Origin: an uncultured Caulobacterales bacterium
GTDB lineage: Bacteria > Pseudomonadota > Alphaproteobacteria > Caulobacterales > Maricaulaceae
NCBI GenBank assembly: GCA_937923115.1
Contig: CAKZTE010000096.1
Coordinates: 1 to 45,783, forward strand
DNA length: 45,783 nucleotides
Direction: 5' to 3'
Shown here: positions 36,877-45,783 of the stretch, in pieces
Layout of the letters: the number at the start of each line of letters is the position of its first letter
How positions within the stretch are numbered: position 1 is the first letter of the stretch
Made by a program: the position numbers and the translations under genes
The notes under the pieces: model-generated
What the model was told of the DNA's origin: nothing
What the model saw: the letters and a program-made list of their open reading frames with translations, nothing else
The model's database searches: none

Positions 36877-38436
36877 ATGGGTCGTTTTTCAAAATTCCTA
36901 ACCGAAGAGCCGCAGTGCGCGCCAGGCGTACAGCAACATGATGCGCCGCAAGCTAATGCCTTACCTCTTGCGCCTAGCGTTGGACCCGAGGCCCTTATTA
37001 CCGCTGTCCATTCGGCAGATGTTCCTAGCCCTCGCCCTGCTACCGTTAAAGACCTCGCCGCAAAACCAGAAGAGACGGCTGATGAACTTCGTAAAGCGGC
37101 AAATAAAGCGTGGCTTGAAACGAAAGTGCGCATCCATGCCCGCCTTATTGAAGACATTAACCTCGCCGCGCTAGATGGTTTGGACACGCCGGACCTTCGG
37201 GCGCAAGTTCTCAAGATTGTCCGCGAAATCGTCGTTGACGAAAAACTTAAACTGACATCGCCAGAGATTCAGAACCTTGCGGATGGTATTTTTGACGAAA
37301 TGACAGGGCTCGGCCCGCTCGAGCCTTTGCTGCAAGATGACTCTGTCTCCGATATTCTCATCAACACCCATGAACACGTCTATGTCGAGCGCGGCGGAGA
37401 GTTAGAGCTGTCTGGTGTTCAATTTGCCAATGAACCGCATTTATTGCGTATCATTAACCGCATTGTAGCAACGGTTGGCCGCCGCGTTGATGAAAGTCAG
37501 CCGCTTTGCGATGCGCGCTTGCTTGACGGATCGCGGGTAAACGTGGCCATTGCACCGATTGCGGTTGACGGTCCGCTCGTCTCTATTCGCAAGTTTTCAA
37601 AGACGCCTTTCACGCTCGACAGGCTTGTAGAATTTAACGCCATACCTGATGCCGTGGCGCAGTTTATATGGGCGGCGTGCCGCGCTCGGGTTACTATTCT
37701 TATTTCCGGCGGTACGGGTTCAGGCAAGACCACATTGCTGAACGCTTTGTCGCAATCTATTTCAGAAAAAGAACGGCTCATCACCATTGAGGATGCGGCC
37801 GAGTTACAATTACAGCAGCCCCATGTCGCGCGTATGGAAACCCGCCCCGCTAATATCGAAGGCAATGGCGAAATTAAACAGCGCGAGCTTGTGAAAAATG
37901 CGCTGCGAATGCGCCCAGACCGCGTCATTCTTGGCGAGGTTCGCGGCGAGGAAGCCTTTGATATGTTGCAGGCCATGAATACAGGCCACGAAGGCTCTAT
38001 GGCCACGCTGCACGCCAACACACCGCGCGATGCGATTACGCGGCTCGAACAAATGGTTGCCATGGGTGATATGAAAATTACGCCTGAAGCAGTGGCCGGG
38101 CAAATCGCCAGCGCGGTTGGGATTATTGTTCAAGCACAGAGACTGTCCGATGGGCAGCGCAAAATTACCTCCGTGGCGGAAATTGTGGGAATGGAGGGCG
38201 CGATTATTCAGATGCAGGAAATTTTCAATTATACGCGAACGGGCACGGGGCCTAACCATGAAGTGCTTGGAGAGTTTAGGGCCACAGGTATTCGACCAAA
38301 ATGCTTAAACCTCATTGAGACCCGAAATTTTAATTTGCCAGAGGGCCTGTTTGAACCAAAGGCGATGCCAACGGGGCGTTTGCTAGAGGGTGATATTAAA
38401 ACGCGGGTTTTAAGCAAAAATGAGGATAAGTCGTGA
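36877..38436 (+). CDS. cpaF: CpaF/TadA secretion ATPase
   Basis: ISGGTGSGKTTLLNALSQSI, RMRPDRVILGEVRGEEAFDMLQAMNTGHEGSMATLHAN. Confidence 0.97.
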   Translation: MGRFSKFLTEEPQCAPGVQQHDAPQANALPLAPSVGPEALITAVHSADVPSPRPATVKDLAAKPEETADELRKAANKAWLETKVRIHARLIEDINLAALDGLDTPDLRAQVLKIVREIVVDEKLKLTSPEIQNLADGIFDEMTGLGPLEPLLQDDSVSDILINTHEHVYVERGGELELSGVQFANEPHLLRIINRIVATVGRRVDESQPLCDARLLDGSRVNVAIAPIAVDGPLVSIRKFSKTPFTLDRLVEFNAIPDAVAQFIWAACRARVTILISGGTGSGKTTLLNALSQSISEKERLITIEDAAELQLQQPHVARMETRPANIEGNGEIKQRELVKNALRMRPDRVILGEVRGEEAFDMLQAMNTGHEGSMATLHANTPRDAITRLEQMVAMGDMKITPEAVAGQIASAVGIIVQAQRLSDGQRKITSVAEIVGMEGAIIQMQEIFNYTRTGTGPNHEVLGEFRATGIRPKCLNLIETRNFNLPEGLFEPKAMPTGRLLEGDIKTRVLSKNEDKS

Positions 38437-39392
38437 GCGGCAATAACTCTATTTTAGTCTATGTTTTCATCTTCGCAGCCGCCGTGCTTGCGATGCAAAG
38501 CTTTATTGGCATGGGGCGTCATGCTGTTAAAAAAGCCAAGCTGGCCAATGATAGAATGAAACGCTTGGCCAATGAAAAAGACACAACGGTGGTTTTGGCA
38601 AAACTGCGCACACGTAGGGGCATGACCCGAGAGGGTGATCTTATTGGGGCTATTATTTGGCTGAAGAAACTCGTGCTTCATTCGGGTTTGCCTTTAGGAA
38701 ATTACGGCGTTTTTCTTGTGATAATAGGCTTCTCTCTAAGCTCGACAATTTTTGCTCTGCTGTTCAAAGGAACCTTTATTTGGATGTCTGCCGGCTTTGC
38801 TTTTGGGCTTATCATGCCGATTGTTGTCCTTAAGGTTTTAGCTTCACGGCGGCGAAAGAAAGCGGTAACGCAATTGCCCGAAGCCTTGGATGTTATTGTG
38901 CGGTCCTTAGGCGCGGGCCATCCTGTCCCCGTCGCCATGGCACTTGTGGGCCGCGAAATGTCAGACCCGATTGGCTCTGAATTTGGTATTGCCAGCGACG
39001 AAATTACCTACGGCGCGAGCATTAGCCAAACCGTGCAGCGTCTTGCCGACCGTGTTGGGCATGAGGATTTTGATTTGTTTTCAGCCATGATACGCCTCCA
39101 AGAACGGACAGGCGGTAATCTTGCGGAGCTTTTACGTAAAAGCGCGGACACTATTCGGGACCGCCAAAAAATGCGGCTAAAGGTCAAGGCTGCGTCCGCC
39201 GAAGGGCGGATGTCCGCTATGATTTTGAACATTGCGCCAATCTGCCTGTTTTTACTCATAAATTTAGCGGCACCAGATTTTTATGGGGACGTTAAAGATC
39301 ATAAGCTTATGACGTATGGCGCTTACGGAATTTTCATATGGATGGTAATTGGGAATTTGGTCATGAAAAAAATGATCAATTTTAAGATCTAG
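38433..39392 (+). CDS. tadB: TadB type II secretion F-family protein
   Basis: ALDVIVRSLGAGHPVPVAMALVGREMSDPIGSEF, RLQERTGGNLAELLRKSADTIRDR; GTGA overlap with cpaF. Confidence 0.93.
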   Translation: MSGNNSILVYVFIFAAAVLAMQSFIGMGRHAVKKAKLANDRMKRLANEKDTTVVLAKLRTRRGMTREGDLIGAIIWLKKLVLHSGLPLGNYGVFLVIIGFSLSSTIFALLFKGTFIWMSAGFAFGLIMPIVVLKVLASRRRKKAVTQLPEALDVIVRSLGAGHPVPVAMALVGREMSDPIGSEFGIASDEITYGASISQTVQRLADRVGHEDFDLFSAMIRLQERTGGNLAELLRKSADTIRDRQKMRLKVKAASAEGRMSAMILNIAPICLFLLINLAAPDFYGDVKDHKLMTYGAYGIFIWMVIGNLVMKKMINFKI

Positions 39393-40315
39393 TGTCCATT
39401 TCAACTTACCAAAATGCGCTCACGATTTCGATTTCGCTACTGTTCTTACTCATTAGCGTATCACTCGTGGTCCTCGCGATCCGGTCCGCCTTGCAGCATA
39501 ATGCTCAAATAGAACGCCGCCTTGCTGGAGGCGCGGGCGAGGCGATGGATGAACAACCTCAAACATCTCAAACTCTTTTCTCAAAGATTGGTCAGCATTT
39601 AACCCTGCCTGGTCCAGAGGACATCAGCCGTATTCGTTTTGAGCTGTCACAGGCGGGCTTTTACAGCGCTTCCGCTGTACAGAGCTATCACGCTATTCGG
39701 GTGACGTGCCTGTTTATCCCGCAGCTTTTGCTGCTGATGCTTATTCCTTATCTGGCCAACCATATGAGTTTTTCGGCCTTATTGACGCTCTTTTGCGCTT
39801 CTTTAATGCTCAGCCTTTACGCGCCTATTCTTGTGGTACGCTGGCGGACAACAAAGCGCAGAGATGAATGCCGCAACGGCTTTCCCGATATGATGGATTT
39901 GCTGATTGCCTGTATCGAAGCCGGCCTTGGGATGGACGCGGCCCTTGTGCGGGTGGGCCACGAAATTGGCGCGCGCTATCCGACTTTGCGGATTAATCTG
40001 GACATTATGAATTTGGAGCTTAGAGCCGGACGAGAGCGCAACGCCGCCATGATAAATTTTGCCAAGCGTGTGAACCTCGAAGAAGCACGCTCACTTGCGG
40101 TCATGCTCAAGCAAGCTGAAGAAATGGGCGCCAGCGTAGGCCGTACGCTGCGCACCTTTGCCGATGAAATGCGTATGAAGCGTATGATGAAAGCTGAGGA
40201 AAAGGCGATGGCGCTTTCAGCCAAACTCACCGTGCCGCTTATCCTTTTCATTTTCCCGACTATTATTTGTATGGTCATGTTGCCGGCGGGCATTCGTATT
40301 TCGCAAGGCTTATAG
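39392..40315 (+). CDS. tadC: TadC type II secretion F-family protein
   Basis: FPDMMDLLIACIEAGLGMDAALVRVGHEIG, LKQAEEMGASVGRTLRTFADEMR; TAGTG overlap. Confidence 0.93.
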   Translation: MSISTYQNALTISISLLFLLISVSLVVLAIRSALQHNAQIERRLAGGAGEAMDEQPQTSQTLFSKIGQHLTLPGPEDISRIRFELSQAGFYSASAVQSYHAIRVTCLFIPQLLLLMLIPYLANHMSFSALLTLFCASLMLSLYAPILVVRWRTTKRRDECRNGFPDMMDLLIACIEAGLGMDAALVRVGHEIGARYPTLRINLDIMNLELRAGRERNAAMINFAKRVNLEEARSLAVMLKQAEEMGASVGRTLRTFADEMRMKRMMKAEEKAMALSAKLTVPLILFIFPTIICMVMLPAGIRISQGL

Positions 40316-41272
40316 ATGAAACGGGTTTTCTCTGTCATGGCTGCGCCTCTTTTGTTTGTGGGCTGTGCCAGCACGCCAACGGCTTTGCCAGACGTGCAGT
40401 TAGCCGCCGTGCCAGAGCGAGCCTTAAAACTCGACATAGCTTCAGCGCCAAATCGGCTCAAAGCGGGCGCGATATCGGCCCCCATCGCGGTGCGCGCGGC
40501 CTCTCGTCAACACCCGCATTTACTGGCGATTAAAGATCCTATCACCCTTGCCGTTGAGGCACGCGTGGAGGGCGATTACGAAAAAGCCTATCAGCATTTT
40601 TACGCTGCGTGGCTTGCGACGCCAGAAAGCCAAGATGTCGTGATTAGCTTGGCGAACATGGCGCTACGGATTGGCAAATTTGAGGAGGCTTACGCGCTAA
40701 CCTCAGCTTTGGACGGAACATCAATGCATCCGGCTTTAATTGCCGCCCATGTTCTTGCTGAAATTGGGACCAATAAAAGCCACGACCCCGAAGGGCGGCT
40801 TAGAGATGCGCTTAAGGCCGCCCCGCATGATTACCGCCTGTGGAATGCACTCGGGCGCTATTTTGACGGGCAGGGCCAGCCAGACCGCGCCCAAGCCAGC
40901 TATCAAACCGCGCTTAAAGAGGGCGGGGCGGCTGCGGGCGTGTTCAATAATTTAGGCATGTCATTCCTCCTGCAAGGAAAGCAGGCGGATGCGCTCTCGC
41001 AATTTGAGCAAGCTGCTCTGATAGACCCGAAAACGCTGCTTTATGATAATAACCGCCGCCTGACCTTAGCGCTTATGGGGGATTATCGCCGCGCCGTAGC
41101 AGGGCTTGATGGCAATCGCGCCGCAGATATTTTTAACGATGCAGGTTATATTGCTAAGTCTCGCCAGAATGTAGAGAATGCCGCGGCCTTATTTGAAGCC
41201 GCGATTGCGCAAAGCACATCCTATCACTCGCGAGCCCATGCTAATTTAAAGGCATTGCGTAAACTGCCCTAA
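40316..41272 (+). CDS. tadD: TadD-like TPR lipoprotein
   Basis: LLFVGCAS lipobox; YRLWNALGRYFDGQGQPDRAQASYQTALK, GVFNNLGMSFLLQGKQADALSQFEQA. Confidence 0.9.
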   Translation: MKRVFSVMAAPLLFVGCASTPTALPDVQLAAVPERALKLDIASAPNRLKAGAISAPIAVRAASRQHPHLLAIKDPITLAVEARVEGDYEKAYQHFYAAWLATPESQDVVISLANMALRIGKFEEAYALTSALDGTSMHPALIAAHVLAEIGTNKSHDPEGRLRDALKAAPHDYRLWNALGRYFDGQGQPDRAQASYQTALKEGGAAAGVFNNLGMSFLLQGKQADALSQFEQAALIDPKTLLYDNNRRLTLALMGDYRRAVAGLDGNRAADIFNDAGYIAKSRQNVENAAALFEAAIAQSTSYHSRAHANLKALRKLP

Positions 41273-41396
41273 GCGGCCTAGAGGCGTTGCCTATTTCATG
41301 AGCGGGCCGAAATGTAATATTGCCTATTCACTCACAAACCGCTTATATCCAGATGACGATAGCGTTGACGTTAGATGATTTGCAGAAAGCCGCCCC

Positions 41397-42179
41397 ATGA
41401 ATGCCTCATCCGAACCGCTCCAATTTCAAATGATGACAACGCAGATTGGCCGCATAACCCTGAACAATCCTGGTCGGCGCAATGCCTTGACCGCAAAGAT
41501 GTGGAACCGTCTCACCGAGAGCTTGGCCGCGGCGGCCGCGGAAGATGAGCTAAGAGTCCTTGTTATTACGGGGGCAGGGGAGCATTTTGCGGCGGGCGCG
41601 GATATATCAGAATTTAGTACACATTACGCCACGCCAGAAACTTCGGCGCAAATCTCCCGAAAAATATCAATCGCGCTTGATGCCGTGGCGAATTTTCCGC
41701 GCCCAACCCTAGCGAAAATTAGCGGAGCGTGCGTTGGAGGCGGCGCGGGTATCGCGCTAGCTTGTGATATCAGATTTGCCGATGCGAGTAGCAAATTTGG
41801 TATCACGCCAGCCAAACTGGGTCTTGTCTATCCCTTTGCTGATGTGCGCCGATTGGTGCAAGCCGTTGGCCTGTCAAATGCCAAAGACATGTTGTTCTCG
41901 GGTCGAATAATTTCGGCAGAAGAGGCCAAATCAATGGGATTGATTGATACGTTAGCCGAGCCTTATGCGCTGGATCAAACTGTTCGCGATTACGCGCTTA
42001 GCCTCTGCGAGACATCCAAAGAGTCAGTTCGCGTAATGAAGCAAATGTTTATGGCCATTGCCGAAGGGCAAAGAGGCGAAACGGCCTCTACGAAACAGTG
42101 GTTTCTTGAGGCCTTTGCCAGTGATGATTTCAAAGAGGGCTACCAGGCCTTTTTAGAAAAGCGCAAGCCAAAGTTCTGA
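41397..42179 (+). CDS. Enoyl-CoA hydratase/isomerase family protein
   Basis: ITLNNPGRRNALTAKMW, VITGAGEHFAAGADISEF, ACVGGGAGIALACDIRFAD. Confidence 0.93.
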   Translation: MNASSEPLQFQMMTTQIGRITLNNPGRRNALTAKMWNRLTESLAAAAAEDELRVLVITGAGEHFAAGADISEFSTHYATPETSAQISRKISIALDAVANFPRPTLAKISGACVGGGAGIALACDIRFADASSKFGITPAKLGLVYPFADVRRLVQAVGLSNAKDMLFSGRIISAEEAKSMGLIDTLAEPYALDQTVRDYALSLCETSKESVRVMKQMFMAIAEGQRGETASTKQWFLEAFASDDFKEGYQAFLEKRKPKF

Positions 42180-42231
42180 TTGTCTTTGGGCCATCAATTT
42201 GGGCCTGATGTGTGGGCCAAAAGGGAATAAT

Positions 42232-43050
42232 ATGCATTACCGGTCTCAATTATTTGTTCCTGGCAACCGTCCGGACCGTTTTGAAAAAGCCTGCCAAGCG
42301 GGGGCTGATTTAGTTTGTATTGACCTTGAGGACGCTGTTGGACCAGGTGAAAAAGACGCCGCCCGAGACGGGGTGCTTGAGTGGCTCTCTCAATCCAGCC
42401 ATTCCCACGTATCCTTGCGTATTAACGGACTTACCACGCCAGATGGCCGCCGCGATATTGCTGCGCTTAAATCTTGCGGGCTTAAGCTGCCGTTTATTAT
42501 GATACCCAAAGTCGCGTCTCGCGCGCAAATGAATGATTTGGACGATGATTTACCCGATGATCTTGGGCCGTTTTTTGCAATTATTGAAAGCGCAGAAGGC
42601 CTGCTGAACTGCGAAGACATTTTTTCTAATGGCCGCGTGACATTGGGCATGTACGGCGCGGTGGATTACGCAGGTGATGTGGATTGCGATCACACTTGGG
42701 AGACGCATCTCTACGCCCGCTCGCGCCTTATCGCCGCCGCCGCCGTTTTTGATGTGCAGCTCTTTGATGTGCCACATATTAATGTGCGCGATTTGGACGA
42801 TTGCGAATCCAGCACCCGCCGCGCCAAAGCGCTCGGTATTCATGCCCGCTCCGCTATTCATCCTGCGCAAATAGAGCGAATTCATGCCGCCCTCTCGCCG
42901 TCCGTGGATGAGGTCGCTCACGCTGAAAAGGTTATCGCCGCCTATAAAGACGCGAAAGGGAATGTCGTCCTACTTGACGGAAAATTCATCGAAGCCCCTG
43001 TCGTCAAAAAAGCAATGCGGGTTCTCGCCTACAAAAACCGCTTAGCCTGA
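42232..43050 (+). CDS. HpcH/HpaI aldolase / citrate-lyase-beta-type CoA-ester lyase
   Basis: RSQLFVPGNRPDRFEKACQAGADLVCIDLEDAVGPGEKDAAR, SLRINGLTT, KALGIHARSAIHPAQIERI; ATG at 42232 after AAGGGA. Confidence 0.92.
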   Translation: MHYRSQLFVPGNRPDRFEKACQAGADLVCIDLEDAVGPGEKDAARDGVLEWLSQSSHSHVSLRINGLTTPDGRRDIAALKSCGLKLPFIMIPKVASRAQMNDLDDDLPDDLGPFFAIIESAEGLLNCEDIFSNGRVTLGMYGAVDYAGDVDCDHTWETHLYARSRLIAAAAVFDVQLFDVPHINVRDLDDCESSTRRAKALGIHARSAIHPAQIERIHAALSPSVDEVAHAEKVIAAYKDAKGNVVLLDGKFIEAPVVKKAMRVLAYKNRLA

Positions 43051-43330
43051 GTGCCTTAAGAACTCCCAGTCCTATCCCCTTGAACCCAACAAAATACCAG
43101 CATGAAAATTTTCCGCGTCCCTGTGATTTGCACGCCCCTATCCCTATAGTGTCGGCTGGGTAGCAATGAGGCCGCGATCGTAATACGGTTCAGCATGCCC
43201 GTGGCCCCGCTGCGCAAAGCCTAGCTGCCGAATTAGGGCAAAGTTTCCCCTGGTTTCAAAAAAAAGCAGCTTTAGCGAGGGCCGTAATTCCATCTTAATA
43301 ACTCTAGGGTAGTCCACGCTCAGAAGTGGA

Positions 43331-45085
43331 TTGCAAATGCTGAAACATATGAAAATCAAAAAATCGGCCAGACAGTCAGTCAACAAGCCTGTTGATACAT
43401 TCTCGCGCAGAGCTTTCGTCCAAGGGATGAGTGCCTGTTCGGCTGTCGCCTTACAAGCCTGTGGCGGCGCCGCCGCGCCCCTTGAGGGCGCCTCGTTTTT
43501 TGGCGGAAGCGGCGGAACCACCCCCACAATCCCAGTTGAGCCAGCTGGTAGTGGACAACATCCTATTTTCGGAGCCGATAAAATGACCAGACAAACACAA
43601 GCCTATCAAACCCGCGAACTGGCTGCGAAAGCGCAACAGGCAATAGATTACGGAACACAAGCCACAAATGGTGATGAAGGCCTCTATGCCGATTATCGCG
43701 GAAGCTATTCCAAGGGCCTTCCTCATAACGCGCAAGGCGAGGTTGATACCGGTGCCTATCAGGCCCTACTCGACGCGCTTGAGTCTGCTGAAAATAGAGA
43801 TTTTGAAGCCATTCCAATGGGCGGCGTGCGTAAACTCGCCAATCCGCAGGCCGCTTATCGCTTTGAAATGGTTGGATTGGATTCTCATAAAACATTTATG
43901 CGCCCTGCGCCAGAATTTGCCAGCCTTGAAACGGCTGCCGAAATGGGCGAGCTTTATTGGAAGGCGCTTTGCCGCGATATTCCCTTCGCGCAATATGAAA
44001 GCAATACAACAATTCAGGCTGCCATCAATGACTTGAACGCCTTCTCCAGCACAGTTGGTCCTAAGTCGGGCGGAAAAATTGATCCGCTTACCGTATTTCG
44101 CGGTGCCACGACTGGGGATTTGACGGGGCCATATATCTCTCAACTTCTATGGCAGGATATACCTTACGGTAATACCTCTATCGAACAGCGATATGAGTCT
44201 GCGTCCTCTGGCGCAGACGCGATGACAAATACAGCGTCTTGGCTCAATGTTCAGCGCGGCGGCGGCACAACACCGCTCTTTCTGGGCAATAAGCGCTACA
44301 TTAACGACGCACGGGCGTTGAGTGAGTATGTTCACTCCGACTTCTCTTATCAGGCCTATTTGAACGCTGCGCTTATCCTGCTTAAAATTCCGGGCAGCTT
44401 TGACTTTGATAATCTTTATAACAGCTCAGTCACGCAAGGGGCATTCGCGACTTTGGGCGGCCCCGATGTTTTAGATCTTGTCGCTAAGGCAGGCAATCTC
44501 GCCCTTTCTGGCGCGTGGTATCAGAAATGGCTCGTTCATAGACGTGCCCGTCCTGAAGCCTATGCGGGCAAGCTTCATTATCAGAAGAGCAATGTTAAAG
44601 ATTATGGTCTGCCTTCTGAAATTTTGGACTCTGACGGCGTGGGACGCACATTTGCTAGAAATGAAACCTATCTTCTGCCGCAAGCCTACTCTGAAGGGTC
44701 TCCAACACATCCGGCGTATCCTGCAGGGCATGCCACTATCGCAGGGGCTTGCGCGACAGTCCTGAAAGCTTATTTTGAAGAGAGCGTGTCTTTCCCAGAT
44801 ACTGTTGTTGCGAGCGCTGATGGCCAGAGACTGTCGGCTTACTCTGGCGCAAACCTTACGCTGGGCGGCGAAATTGATAAGCTCGCGCACAATATATCCC
44901 TTGGCCGCGATTGGGCTGGTGTTCACTACCGCTCAGACGGCGAGGACGGATTACTGGTCGGTGAACAGCAAGCCATTAGCTTACTTTTAGACTATTCACG
45001 CACCTATAAAGAAGATTTCAACGGTTTTAATCTTACTAAGTTCAACGGCGAGAAAATCAGAATTCAACGCGGCGTCATTTTCTAG
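43331..45085 (+). CDS. Vanadium-dependent haloperoxidase-like (PAP2 superfamily) exported protein
   Basis: Tat-like FSRRAFVQG; KWLVHRRARPEAYAG, HPAYPAGHATIAGA, SLGRDWAGVHYRSDG. Confidence 0.87.
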   Translation: MQMLKHMKIKKSARQSVNKPVDTFSRRAFVQGMSACSAVALQACGGAAAPLEGASFFGGSGGTTPTIPVEPAGSGQHPIFGADKMTRQTQAYQTRELAAKAQQAIDYGTQATNGDEGLYADYRGSYSKGLPHNAQGEVDTGAYQALLDALESAENRDFEAIPMGGVRKLANPQAAYRFEMVGLDSHKTFMRPAPEFASLETAAEMGELYWKALCRDIPFAQYESNTTIQAAINDLNAFSSTVGPKSGGKIDPLTVFRGATTGDLTGPYISQLLWQDIPYGNTSIEQRYESASSGADAMTNTASWLNVQRGGGTTPLFLGNKRYINDARALSEYVHSDFSYQAYLNAALILLKIPGSFDFDNLYNSSVTQGAFATLGGPDVLDLVAKAGNLALSGAWYQKWLVHRRARPEAYAGKLHYQKSNVKDYGLPSEILDSDGVGRTFARNETYLLPQAYSEGSPTHPAYPAGHATIAGACATVLKAYFEESVSFPDTVVASADGQRLSAYSGANLTLGGEIDKLAHNISLGRDWAGVHYRSDGEDGLLVGEQQAISLLLDYSRTYKEDFNGFNLTKFNGEKIRIQRGVIF

Positions 45086-45507
45086 GCACCCGCTCGGGCC
45101 TGAACTCTTTATGACGAGAGATCATTGCGACCTGGGTTGCATGGGAACACATAAGGCGTAAGCCAAGGTGCGATCATCGGGCCTGGCTGACGCAATCTGA
45201 CCACATCAATATAGGAAATGCGTTCTGGAAGATGCTAGGCTGCGTTGTTCCAATGATTTAACGACCTTGAGAATGAGAGAAGTGACGCACCGAGGATGCG
45301 GCTTGAAAAATCCAATAATCATTTATTATCAAATACTTAGAAAGTCATCAACCACAAAAAGTAGCACGATGTGAGTACTATTTGTAGCACAATCTAGTGT
45401 AGTGATAGGAGGCTTTTTTCATGATTTTCAAATACCAGTCGCGAACGTTTCCAAATTGGCTTCGTCTAAGGGGGCGAAGCTGAAATTAGAAAACTAAACC
45501 TTAGTAG

Positions 45508-45783
45508 TTAAATGTCACTTAGAAATTTTTCCAGAGTAGACTCTATGCCTAAATTTTTAATCTCTTGAGCGTATTCAATGATAGAGGTCATGAAATCCGT
45601 TTGATTGGAAAAATCGAAATTTTCTGCATTAGAAATTTCTAAGAAGCTTTGAACGCGCTCACCGATATCGTTTTGATTTGCCCGTTCAAAGTCAGCTTTA
45701 TTAGGATCATTCAGCACACCGTTTTTTAAAGTCGTTTCAATAAAAACAGTCCAGGCTGCGAGGCATAAGGCGAAATACTTACT
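45508..45783 (-). CDS. Partial hypothetical protein; reading frame continues off the right edge
   Basis: Minus-strand frame open for 92 codons from the window edge (SKYFALCLAAWTVFIETTLKNGVLNDPNKADFERA...); the GTG at 45717 is probably not the true start. Confidence 0.55.
   Translation of the reverse strand, partial: SKYFALCLAAWTVFIETTLKNGVLNDPNKADFERANQNDIGERVQSFLEISNAENFDFSNQTDFMTSIIEYAQEIKNLGIESTLEKFLSDI

Noticed and set aside
45100-45500. Possible decayed transposase or mobile remnant after the haloperoxidase gene
   Set aside because: A short open frame (ATWVAWEHIRRKPRCDHRAWLTQSDHINIGNAFWKMLGCVVPMI) and a GTAGCAC direct repeat were seen, but no transposase motif, terminal inverted repeats or target duplication could be identified.

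Overview
The window looks like ordinary chromosome of an alphaproteobacterium, possibly Caulobacterales/Hyphomonadaceae-like (taxonomy is inference from gene content). From left to right: tRNA-Gly(GCC); a signalling cluster of five receiver-type proteins around a 1376-aa CheB-CheR-PAS-GAF-histidine kinase; a TerB-like protein and an orphan ParB-like protein; an exopolysaccharide precursor cluster (two sugar-phosphate transferases, UDP-glucose dehydrogenase, LegC-type aminotransferase) that also holds a small secreted FecR-like protein and a PP-family phosphatase; a complete cobalamin-type uptake operon (TonB receptor, binding protein, permease, ATPase) behind a cobalamin riboswitch; an accessory-looking block at about 20.5-29.5 kb; a Crp/Fnr regulator; an 11-gene tad/cpa locus; enoyl-CoA hydratase and CoA-ester lyase; a vanadium-haloperoxidase-like protein; and a partial ORF running off the right edge. 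The 20.5-29.5 kb block is the best candidate for something undescribed. It has three single-pass membrane proteins predicted to place a winged-helix, a TIR and a trypsin-like domain in the cytoplasm with the rest in the periplasm, plus a TPR/SLOG-like protein whose C-terminus looks like a decayed class III cyclase, a short exported peptide with an unknown partner, a 3x19-bp tandem repeat, and a probable ATT start codon on the TIR gene. I saw no CRISPR array, prophage or intact insertion sequence. All calls come from reading the sequence; no searches were run.
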